NCBI RefSeq assembly: GCF_008933165.1 | Contig: NZ_WBVQ01000002.1 | Coordinates: 519,569 to 583,568, forward strand | Direction of reading: 5' to 3' | Source: Phaeocystidibacter marisrubri | GTDB lineage: Bacteria; Bacteroidota; Bacteroidia; Flavobacteriales; Schleiferiaceae | DNA length: 64,000 nucleotides | In this document: piece after piece, positions 1-7,055 of the stretch | Numbering within the stretch: position 1 is the stretch's first letter | Layout: the number at the start of each line of letters is the position of its first letter | Translations under genes and position numbers: made by a program | The notes under the pieces: generated by a model | Database searches by the model: none | The model's input: only the letters and a program-made list of their open reading frames with translations | Told to the model about the DNA's origin: nothing

Positions 1-31
1 TCCATCACCCGACACCCGACACCCGTCACCC
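1..31. repeat. short degenerate direct repeats (gacaccc)
   Basis: The first bases of the window contain consecutive near-identical heptamers of the type gacaccc/gtcaccc. This is low-complexity intergenic sequence with no reading frame. Its full extent lies outside the window. No function can be assigned. Confidence 0.5.
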
Positions 32-54
32 ACCATCCCCATACCGAAAACAAA

Positions 55-81
55 AAACCACTCCCGGGTGAGAAGTGGTTT
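55..81 (-). terminator. rho-independent terminator (minus strand)
   Basis: An 8-bp inverted repeat (aaaccact / agtggttt, 55-62 and 74-81) encloses an 11-nt loop. Read on the minus strand the stem is followed by a T-run. It lies downstream of the minus-strand polysaccharide genes that end at 349 and may also stop transcription entering from the left on the other strand. Confidence 0.6.
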
Positions 82-348
82 CTGTTGGATGGCATTCGTC
101 CTTGGACTTCTGCTCATTGGTGGAAAGTTGCCGCGAATAGTCTCCTCGATTTTCAGAGCACGACAAGTACGGTTCGCGACATTAGGTCAGCACCTCAATA
201 CTGTACATTATGCAATGATAGCACAGCGAAGCACTACGTTAAACGTCCTGCCAAGTTGGTGAGAATTAATTACAATTGCAACGAATAGTGTGCAATCCTT
301 CACGACACCGAGGCCTCGTAAGTAATTTTGACTTCGGCGGTGCTTGAG
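82..348. other. intergenic stretch, no supported gene
   Basis: The stretch holds two short overlapping plus-strand open frames of about 65 codons with no recognisable motif, no convincing start context and no neighbour that would explain them. It may be the 3' untranslated region of the minus-strand operon or decayed sequence. Confidence 0.4.
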
Positions 349-1779
349 TTAGCGCTGCTTTTGATTGGAAGGGTGCCGATAGAAAGTGTCAATCACGACG
401 ATGACTGCCGTGAAGCCCCAAACCGGCGCGGCTGCCTTGTCCATGTCCAAGAAGTTGTTCAGGAATCCATGAGTAAAGTAGGTAACCAATCCCAACATGG
501 CCACGAGGGCTAAGTAGCCGAGTTCGTCGGACTTTGCCTTTCTATACGCCCTGATTCCATAAACCATCATGGTGGTTACAAGAACGAGTACAATTAGCAA
601 TCCAGGCCAACCTTGTTCGGCTAGCGGACCAATGTATTCACTATGCGCATTCCCCATATTCCCTGCATTCGTAGAGATAATGGTCTTTTCATATGGCTTC
701 TGAAAAGGTGCATATTCAAACATGTATACTCCTGGTCCCCAACCCGTATGTGGGCGTTCATTAAACATCCTAAAGGCGGATGTCCATCGATTAATTCGCT
801 CGAGATTGGATGCATCTGTGGAGACGTTAGTCATGGATTGAACGTGCTCTCCTAAATCGTCCGAACTCACTTGATCGTTCTTCGATAACTTCTGAAATAT
901 CTGGTCGCTATACCCATATACCATCCCCAAAGCGACAAACGCCGTAACGAGCAAAGCGTTAAAATTGACGCGGTATTTTACTAGCAAATACACAATACCG
1001 GCAGCAACGATACTCAACCACGCAGCACGTGTAAACGATAAGATGATGGCCGCAGTCAAAATCATTAACAATAGGAATGCAACAGCGCGAATCCAGAGGA
1101 TGTTCTTCTTTAAAACGAAGTACAGCGACACGGGAAAATACATAGCCAAGACAGCTCCATACGATGTGTGTTCTTTGAAGACAGGCCACATTACCCAAAC
1201 CGAAGATTCCTTGCTAAATCCATGAGCTGCGTGCTGCGACATGGTGTACAATCCAGCTATACAAAGCGGAATGAGAAACAGCCAATAGAACCAATTGATT
1301 TTCCTTTCATCTTTGAAAATCTGCGACATCAAGTAGAAGTACGGCACGATGAACCAAATGCGCGCAATGAGATACTTGATGGACACATCGGGTCTTTCAC
1401 TTAGAATGGTGGTAATCCCCATCCAAATAAGCGAGAGGCCAATGGTAATGGCAATGGGATGACGAAGCACTTTCAAATCTACCTTCCCACTCTGTATAAA
1501 GCGAAAGAGAAGTAAGCCGGTAATCCCAGCTAAAATAGGCTCCGTTGGCAAACTGAGTCCAACGTTGAAATTCTTATCTGTAAGGGTTACCGAAAGCGGC
1601 GTAGCGAAAATGACAAACAGCATCAAGATGTCGAGTTTCAGCAATGCAGCTGCAACAACGATCAAACCAAATGGAATAGCCATCAGAGCAAAATTCTCCG
1701 TTACTATTGCAATGGCATTCAGGAGGATGACTAATATGCCTCCCCCGTAAATCAGTAGCTGTTCCCGTTTTCCGTTCAC
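349..1779 (-). CDS. O-antigen ligase/polymerase family membrane protein (Wzy_C)
   Basis: A 476-residue polytopic membrane protein, almost continuously hydrophobic, with a large polar extracytoplasmic loop at roughly residues 290-390. The conserved Wzy_C features are visible: an SFTRAAWLS segment near residue 247 and the NAHSEYIGPLAEQGWPG motif near 376-392, which carries the histidine typical of O-antigen ligases (WaaL) and polymerases (Wzy). It should act at the periplasmic face of the inner membrane on undecaprenyl-linked glycans. Its start overlaps the stop of the Wzz-like gene by 4 nt, so the two are co-transcribed and probably act together on chain polymerisation. Ligase and polymerase cannot be told apart by sequence reading alone. 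Confidence 0.85.
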   Translation of the reverse strand: MNGKREQLLIYGGGILVILLNAIAIVTENFALMAIPFGLIVVAAALLKLDILMLFVIFATPLSVTLTDKNFNVGLSLPTEPILAGITGLLLFRFIQSGKVDLKVLRHPIAITIGLSLIWMGITTILSERPDVSIKYLIARIWFIVPYFYLMSQIFKDERKINWFYWLFLIPLCIAGLYTMSQHAAHGFSKESSVWVMWPVFKEHTSYGAVLAMYFPVSLYFVLKKNILWIRAVAFLLLMILTAAIILSFTRAAWLSIVAAGIVYLLVKYRVNFNALLVTAFVALGMVYGYSDQIFQKLSKNDQVSSDDLGEHVQSMTNVSTDASNLERINRWTSAFRMFNERPHTGWGPGVYMFEYAPFQKPYEKTIISTNAGNMGNAHSEYIGPLAEQGWPGLLIVLVLVTTMMVYGIRAYRKAKSDELGYLALVAMLGLVTYFTHGFLNNFLDMDKAAAPVWGFTAVIVVIDTFYRHPSNQKQR

Positions 1780-2786
1780 GACTGTGCTTTGCGAACGTCT
1801 TTGTAAGCTGTAATAGATAGAATGACAATCATGGTTGCCACAAAGGTGCCAATCATTGAAATCAACACGATTAGAGAGCGAATCGGATATGTCTTCTTCT
1901 CGGCAGGTGTCGCGCTATTCACTTTAAAGGTAGATGGAAGGTTTTGATGGTAATCCACCTTCGCCTGATCGAGCTTGGTCTTCACCTTGATTTCTTCTTC
2001 CTTAAGCAACTCGAGCTCATCTCGCATATCTACATAACGACCTCCGTATTTTGCCAAGGTATCCATCTGATTTTTAAGCTCCTTAACACGAGAATCATTC
2101 GGACCTCTTTCCACAATCGCTATCGCCAACTGTTCTGAATAAACCGCCGCTTGAGACTCGTAATCATGCACCCCGCGGAGACGCAAATCTTTCAATCCAT
2201 TCTCGAGAGACTTTGCCTCACCCTTGATCTGGTCGTAGGCATTCTGAACAATACTCAAACCAATGCGAGAGCGTTCACGCTGAATTCTTCTCTTTACACG
2301 ATCGAGAAGACCGCTGATATCATTGGCGATATCTGCCGCTGTCTGCGGATCTTCATCCAAAACAGAAATTTCCACAGACATGTATTCTGTTCTTCTGAAA
2401 TCAACATTGTCAGAGAAAGTCTCACGAAGCTCCGTCATTTTGTACGGACTCTCTTGGTCAATCTCATAGTGCTCCATCAAGTTGTACATCTCTACAATGG
2501 AATCGCGAATCTCATCCGAGTTGAGAATTTGGAGCAACTGTTCCGCTTCTTCCTCTGCACCGAACTCAAGAATATCCTCGTCGGCATAACCTGTTTGAGG
2601 AAGGAGTGCCTTAGAGACGGAGTTAGTGGTAGATGGGTAAAGAATTACGCTCGACTGATACTTTGGAGCGATGAAGGTAGGTGCCGATAATATAGCAGCA
2701 ATGACACCTGCAACAAGCGGCAAAATCAGCAAAGGCTTTCTCCATTTGTACAAGAAAGCAATCAGGTTGGTAGATTGATAATCCAT
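1776..2786 (-). CDS. Wzz/GNVR-type polysaccharide chain-length determinant
   Basis: 336 residues. One transmembrane helix lies near the N-terminus (about 18-42) and a second near the C-terminus (about 302-328). Between them is a long polar periplasmic segment with coiled-coil character (residues ~160-280). This is the layout of Wzz/chain-length determinant proteins. There is no C-terminal tyrosine-kinase domain. It overlaps the ligase/polymerase gene by 4 nt, which supports a role in controlling polymer length in the same pathway. Confidence 0.85.
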   Translation of the reverse strand: MDYQSTNLIAFLYKWRKPLLILPLVAGVIAAILSAPTFIAPKYQSSVILYPSTTNSVSKALLPQTGYADEDILEFGAEEEAEQLLQILNSDEIRDSIVEMYNLMEHYEIDQESPYKMTELRETFSDNVDFRRTEYMSVEISVLDEDPQTAADIANDISGLLDRVKRRIQRERSRIGLSIVQNAYDQIKGEAKSLENGLKDLRLRGVHDYESQAAVYSEQLAIAIVERGPNDSRVKELKNQMDTLAKYGGRYVDMRDELELLKEEEIKVKTKLDQAKVDYHQNLPSTFKVNSATPAEKKTYPIRSLIVLISMIGTFVATMIVILSITAYKDVRKAQS

Positions 2787-2802
2787 AGTTGTTCTCCCTC
2801 AA

Positions 2803-3732
2803 TTATTTTTTCCAGCGATCCAATGAAAGTCCACTAAGGCCTTCCAAACGCTGTATGTCATTCAGATAGTATTCTCTCCATCGATCTTCATCAATTTGAA
2901 TAGACGCTTGGTGGTCTGTCAAATTTGATTTCAATCGGTTTTTCATTTTCTCCGGCAGCAAACGCATAGTTCCTCGCACTAAACCAGAGGACCTCAAAGC
3001 CGCATTCAATCGAGGGAATTTGGGAATTCCGCCCGAATTTTCGTGGACTTTGGATTCGAGCGCAAATATCGAAACATTCAAAAAAGAACAGAGCTCATTC
3101 CATACTTTTTGCTGATCCTCAACTAAATCCTCAAATTGAATAATGTGAATCTGATGCCTTGGGAAGTTGGCATACCATCTTTCCAATTGCTCACCGTACT
3201 TGCCCAACTCCAAAAAAAGTTCGCTCACTCCCCAGCCTTTCACCTTTCGTCCATGATCGGCTTCGATCTCAGCATCCGTAGCCGCCTTGATGAAACCACC
3301 TTGCAAGGCCATTTTCAAATGCGACTTCAATCGATCAACAGGGTTTCGCACGCACACAATGATGGATGCATCTGGATAAGCAGTCTTTACCTTCTCTGCC
3401 GCTACCTCACTGTACAGGTAACTCGTGCTACTCTCCCCTAAAAATCTAACACTCTTAGGTGCTTCTTCAAACAAGGCATCATACTGATGAGGATTGCGCA
3501 CAAAATCCAGATGAACCGGAGTTAACGGTCTTTGGGAGAAGTACTCTTCTAAGTCTCTCGTGTTGTTCTCGCGGTAAAATGTGTTGAAATCTTCAACTCG
3601 AATATCAGTGGAGAAGTAATTCGGCTCTTTGATCGGACTCATGTAAATCTCTGGATGAGATCGCAACATCTGATCTACCGTTGTGGTACCACACTTCGCT
3701 GCTCCAATAATAAAAAGTCGTTTCACCGTCAT
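2803..3732 (-). CDS. PAPS-dependent sulfotransferase
   Basis: About 309 residues. The N-terminal GAAKCGTTT (residues 10-18) is the 5'-phosphosulfate-binding loop and the RNPVDRLKSH segment near 127 is the 3'-phosphate-binding element of the sulfotransferase P-loop family. It should transfer sulfate from PAPS to an acceptor, here most likely a saccharide of the surface polysaccharide, judging from the neighbouring flippase, Wzz and ligase genes (inference). I chose the start at 3732 over one 18 nt further upstream because it forms an ATGA overlap with the flippase stop. Acceptor specificity is unknown. Confidence 0.85.
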   Translation of the reverse strand: MTVKRLFIIGAAKCGTTTVDQMLRSHPEIYMSPIKEPNYFSTDIRVEDFNTFYRENNTRDLEEYFSQRPLTPVHLDFVRNPHQYDALFEEAPKSVRFLGESSTSYLYSEVAAEKVKTAYPDASIIVCVRNPVDRLKSHLKMALQGGFIKAATDAEIEADHGRKVKGWGVSELFLELGKYGEQLERWYANFPRHQIHIIQFEDLVEDQQKVWNELCSFLNVSIFALESKVHENSGGIPKFPRLNAALRSSGLVRGTMRLLPEKMKNRLKSNLTDHQASIQIDEDRWREYYLNDIQRLEGLSGLSLDRWKK

Positions 3733-5090
3733 TTGGGTCTCCATCTCCAAGGAATGGGTAAAGATATGATGTTAAAATATCGATACACCTTGTAACCGGC
3801 AACTAAGTTCCAAATCACCATAGAAATAGTGGTTGCAACCGCCGCTCCAGTAATCCCCATGGAAGGAATAGCAATGAAGTTCAGCAAGAGGTTCAGTCCA
3901 GCGGTCCACAACATTATTTGTTGGGTATCCTTTTCATAACCCGACATATTCAGGGTATTCATCACCGGACCACAGAGTGCATTGACAACTTGACCAATGG
4001 CTAGAATGCGAAGGGATGTAGCTCCATCCGCAAAACTTTCACCAACAGCCGTTTCCAATACCCATTCTGGAAAGAAGAAAAACACCACAAATACAGGAAA
4101 ACTCAAGGTTAGGTTCAACCAAGAAATTTGATGAATGATTGCGCGGAGTCCACCCACATTCTTTTGGGTTGAAAATCCGCTAATCATAGGCGCGGCTATA
4201 CTGTTGATGGCAAATTGAGCAAAGGTGATGAGCGTTGCCATCTTAAAGGCAAAGCGATACACCCCCAAACTCTCATCGCTCATATACGCACCTACCATCA
4301 AGGTATCAGTCCAACTCATCACCAAATACACGGACCCAGATACAAACATGGGAAAGGCTGTCTTGAGAACCTGCTTGAAATCAATCTTTTCTGAATCTGT
4401 CCCATTCAAATCGCGCTTGTGCGAACGGAGTAGCATCACAAAACTGACTAGCGTTAATATCACAATAGCCCCCGCATAGGCCTGAACAGCAGTAAGTCCT
4501 GTAACCGTTTCGTTCTCCATTAAAAGCCAGAGGAACAAAACCGACAACAACATGATGGTGCCATTCTGCAGAAGGCTGTAATCCCCCATTCGCTTGAGAC
4601 CTCGTAAAGCCTCTGCATTCAATTGAAGCAATGCAAATACCGGTGTGAGATATCCCACCCACTCAAAACACTGAGTGAGTAAAACCACGTCTTGTTCGTC
4701 AGAAAACCACAGAGCAACGGTATCAGCAAAATAAACAAAGAGCAATCCGAGCAATGTGCTTAGCGCCAAAACGGCCAATGCGGAAATTCCGTAAATACGA
4801 CGAATCTGACCGAATTTCTGTTCAATATGAAAACTCGAGATGTATTTGACAATGGCACTCTCCAGCCCTAAACGAGAAAGAACTGCAACGATCATAATCG
4901 CAGTAGTAGCCAACTCAAATACACCATAGCCACTAGGACCTGCCCATTTGGAAATCAATATGGCAAAGACGTACCCTCCAAGTGCACCTAGGATTTTAAA
5001 CATCAGGACTAATCCCGATCCTTTCAGTAATTCAATAAGTCGACCATCCTCTCGCATACGCGAAAGACGACGATGCACTTTGTCAATCAT
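3729..5090 (-). CDS. polysaccharide flippase (Wzx/MOP-type exporter)
   Basis: About 453 residues forming a dozen or more hydrophobic helices, as in the MOP-superfamily polysaccharide exporters (Wzx) that flip lipid-linked repeat units across the inner membrane. An alternative start lies 63 nt upstream, but a TAnnTTTGC promoter element sits just 5 nt in front of the ATG at 5090, which favours this shorter form with a very short leader. It is the first gene of a flippase-sulfotransferase-Wzz-ligase operon, with a 4-nt overlap to the sulfotransferase. Confidence 0.85.
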   Translation of the reverse strand: MIDKVHRRLSRMREDGRLIELLKGSGLVLMFKILGALGGYVFAILISKWAGPSGYGVFELATTAIMIVAVLSRLGLESAIVKYISSFHIEQKFGQIRRIYGISALAVLALSTLLGLLFVYFADTVALWFSDEQDVVLLTQCFEWVGYLTPVFALLQLNAEALRGLKRMGDYSLLQNGTIMLLSVLFLWLLMENETVTGLTAVQAYAGAIVILTLVSFVMLLRSHKRDLNGTDSEKIDFKQVLKTAFPMFVSGSVYLVMSWTDTLMVGAYMSDESLGVYRFAFKMATLITFAQFAINSIAAPMISGFSTQKNVGGLRAIIHQISWLNLTLSFPVFVVFFFFPEWVLETAVGESFADGATSLRILAIGQVVNALCGPVMNTLNMSGYEKDTQQIMLWTAGLNLLLNFIAIPSMGITGAAVATTISMVIWNLVAGYKVYRYFNIISLPIPWRWRPK

Positions 5091-5094
5091 GGCT

Positions 5095-5103
5095 GCAAAA
5101 GTA
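5095..5103 (-). promoter_or_regulatory. Bacteroidota -7 promoter element (TACTTTTGC)
   Basis: Read on the minus strand, TACTTTTGC matches the TAnnTTTG consensus of the Bacteroidota primary sigma factor. It lies 5 nt upstream of the flippase ATG, so a transcript from it would be nearly leaderless. The -33 TTG element is weak. Confidence 0.45.
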
Positions 5104-5217
5104 CGGATAGAGGTGAAACGATGGAAGATAGGTGATGTTTTTGCAATCCTCAACCCGAAGATGGAAGGCTAAAGCCTGAAGACTCCCCTTCCTTCTATCT
5201 TTTGCTACATTTGAACA

Positions 5218-6336
5218 ATGAAGATTGCTGTAAACACCAGATGGCTGCTGAAGGATCGACTTGAGGGAATGGGTTGGTTTACACACTCTCTGCTAAAACG
5301 CATAGTTGAGAGTCACCCTGAGCACGAGTTTCACTTCATCTTTGACCGCAAAGCGGATGAATCTTTCCGATATGGAGAGAACGTAAAATTCCACCGCGTT
5401 TCTCCTCCTGCACGACATCCCCTACTATGGAAAATATGGAATCACACTACGGTTCCCATGAGGTTGAGAAGAATCAAACCGGACGTTTATTTTTCTCCCG
5501 ATGGAATGGCAGCACTGAACTGGAAAGGGCCACAGTTGCTGGCGGTTCACGATTTGAATTTTGAGCATCATCCCGAATGGATGCCAACCAAAGTGGCAAC
5601 CTTCTACCAAAAATACATGGTGCAATATGCACGCATGGCTGATCGGATTGTCTGTGTAAGTGAGCACACCCTTGAAGATGCTGCTCGGACATGGGGACTA
5701 TCCAAATCGAAGCTAGATGTGGTTTACAATGCTCCACAGGCGAAGTTTCACCCTATGACTGAGGCAAAGCCAGACCTTCCTTTTGATCACCTCAACTATT
5801 TCGTTTGTGTAGGCGCCCTAAATCCAAGAAAGAACCTTGCACTTGCAGCCAGAGCATTTACCAAATACAAGCTTCAAGGCGGCCGTGGAGAGTTGGTGTT
5901 TGTGGGTTCAACCATGTTTGAAGACGAAGAACTCAACCGAGTATTGGATGAATCGCCTTATACCAACTACATGCATTTCATCGGTAGAAAGCACGGAGAT
6001 GAACTAAATGCAATCTTGTCTCGATCTACAGCTCTCCTCTTCCCCAGCTTCTTTGAAGGTTTTGGCATTCCCATCGTAGAAGCTATGGCCGCTGGAACAC
6101 CTGTTATCTGTTCCAATGTTTCATGCATGCCTGAAATAGCGGGTGATGCAGCCATTCAGCTTTCTCCATATGAAGTGGAAGATTGGGTTGCCGCTATGAA
6201 TCAATTGGAAGAGGAAGCGGAACGAAAAAAATGGGTTGAACTCGGACTAAAGCGCGCGGATGACTTTTCATGGGATCAGTCAGCCGAACGACTGTGGGAC
6301 AATATTCTAAAAACAGCAAATGGGCCTACTTCCTAA
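5218..6336 (+). CDS. glycosyltransferase family 4 (GT-B fold)
   Basis: 372 residues with the two-Rossmann GT-B layout. The N-terminal half begins KIAVNTRWLL. The C-terminal nucleotide-sugar domain carries FVCVGALNPRKN near residue 197 and the EGFGIPIVEAM motif near residues 278-288, the EX7E signature of GT4 retaining glycosyltransferases. It is probably cytoplasmic and involved in assembling the polysaccharide exported by the divergent operon. Donor and acceptor cannot be deduced. TAnnTTTG-like elements lie within 25 nt of the start. It overlaps rnhB by 17 nt. Confidence 0.85.
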   Translation: MKIAVNTRWLLKDRLEGMGWFTHSLLKRIVESHPEHEFHFIFDRKADESFRYGENVKFHRVSPPARHPLLWKIWNHTTVPMRLRRIKPDVYFSPDGMAALNWKGPQLLAVHDLNFEHHPEWMPTKVATFYQKYMVQYARMADRIVCVSEHTLEDAARTWGLSKSKLDVVYNAPQAKFHPMTEAKPDLPFDHLNYFVCVGALNPRKNLALAARAFTKYKLQGGRGELVFVGSTMFEDEELNRVLDESPYTNYMHFIGRKHGDELNAILSRSTALLFPSFFEGFGIPIVEAMAAGTPVICSNVSCMPEIAGDAAIQLSPYEVEDWVAAMNQLEEEAERKKWVELGLKRADDFSWDQSAERLWDNILKTANGPTS

Positions 6337-6910
6337 TATCCTTGCAGGTCGACTTGAAGCTGGTTGCGACGAAGTGGGACGTGGCTGCCTAGCCGGGCCT
6401 GTTGTTGCGGCAGCTGTTATCCTGCCAGACGATGTGGATCTACCTCATCTCAACGATTCCAAAAAACTCACGGAGAAGAAGCGTGACGAATTGCGAACCC
6501 TCATTATGGAGAAGGCTACTGCTTGGGCCATTGGTCAGTGTTCCCATGAAGAAATAGATGAGATAAACATCCTTCGAGCTTCCTTTGAGGCCATGCACAG
6601 AGCGCTCGCCCAGTTGAAGAGTGAACCGGAGTATATTTTGGTTGATGGAAACAAGTTTGTTCCCTATCGTGAGATCCCTCATGAATGTGTGATAAAAGGA
6701 GATGGCAAGTATTTATCCATCGCTGCTGCATCCATTCTGGCTAAAACCGAACGAGACCGCATTATGCGCGAAGCCCACGAAAAGTATCCCCATTACCGTT
6801 GGGATAAAAATGTGGGCTACCCCACAGTGGAGCACCGCAACGGCATCCGCCAACACGGACCAAGTCCCATTCATAGAAAGAGTTTTAAATTACTACCGGA
6901 TCAGTTTTAG
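6320..6910 (+). CDS. rnhB: ribonuclease HII
   Basis: 196 residues, normal length for RNase HII, which removes RNA (including single ribonucleotides) from RNA-DNA hybrids. The acidic active site is visible: D17-E18 in the GCDEVGRG motif, D109 in VDGNK and an aspartate near 146 in AKTERDR. The start lies inside the end of the preceding glycosyltransferase gene (17-nt overlap), so it is probably translated from the same mRNA. Confidence 0.95.
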   Translation: MGLLPNILAGRLEAGCDEVGRGCLAGPVVAAAVILPDDVDLPHLNDSKKLTEKKRDELRTLIMEKATAWAIGQCSHEEIDEINILRASFEAMHRALAQLKSEPEYILVDGNKFVPYREIPHECVIKGDGKYLSIAAASILAKTERDRIMREAHEKYPHYRWDKNVGYPTVEHRNGIRQHGPSPIHRKSFKLLPDQF

Positions 6911-6938
6911 GCTAGGCTCTAGGCTTTAGTCAAACTTC

Positions 6939-7018
6939 TGCGAAGCAACCGCCACAGCCCCTGCGAAGCAACCTGCCTCAGCCCTTGCGAAGCAACCTGC
7001 CTCAGCCCTTGCGAAGCC
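6939..7018. repeat. intergenic 24-nt tandem repeat (about 3.4 units)
   Basis: Consecutive copies of a 24-nt unit (tgcgaagcaacctgcctcagccc plus one base) begin at 6939, 6961, 6985 and 7009. The first copy is diverged and the last truncated. Related units recur in the intergenic region at 22621-22704. There are no unique spacers between units, so this is not a CRISPR array. The repeat ends in a T-run just before the promoter of the next gene. Confidence 0.8.
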
Positions 7019-7028
7019 TTTTTTATCT

Positions 7029-7036
7029 TACTTTTG
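7029..7036 (+). promoter_or_regulatory. Bacteroidota -7 promoter element (TACTTTTG)
   Basis: TACTTTTG matches TAnnTTTG and lies 20 nt upstream of the ATG of the lipoprotein gene at 7056, a suitable distance for its promoter. Confidence 0.5.
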
Positions 7037-7055
7037 ACGGAAAATTCGCATCTAT

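Noticed and set aside
85-288. Two overlapping ~65-codon frames at the left end
   Set aside because: No motif, no start context and no conservation signal; probably chance frames in an intergenic region.
6939-7018. CRISPR array
   Set aside because: The 24-nt units are contiguous without unique spacers, the gap is short and no cas gene is present.
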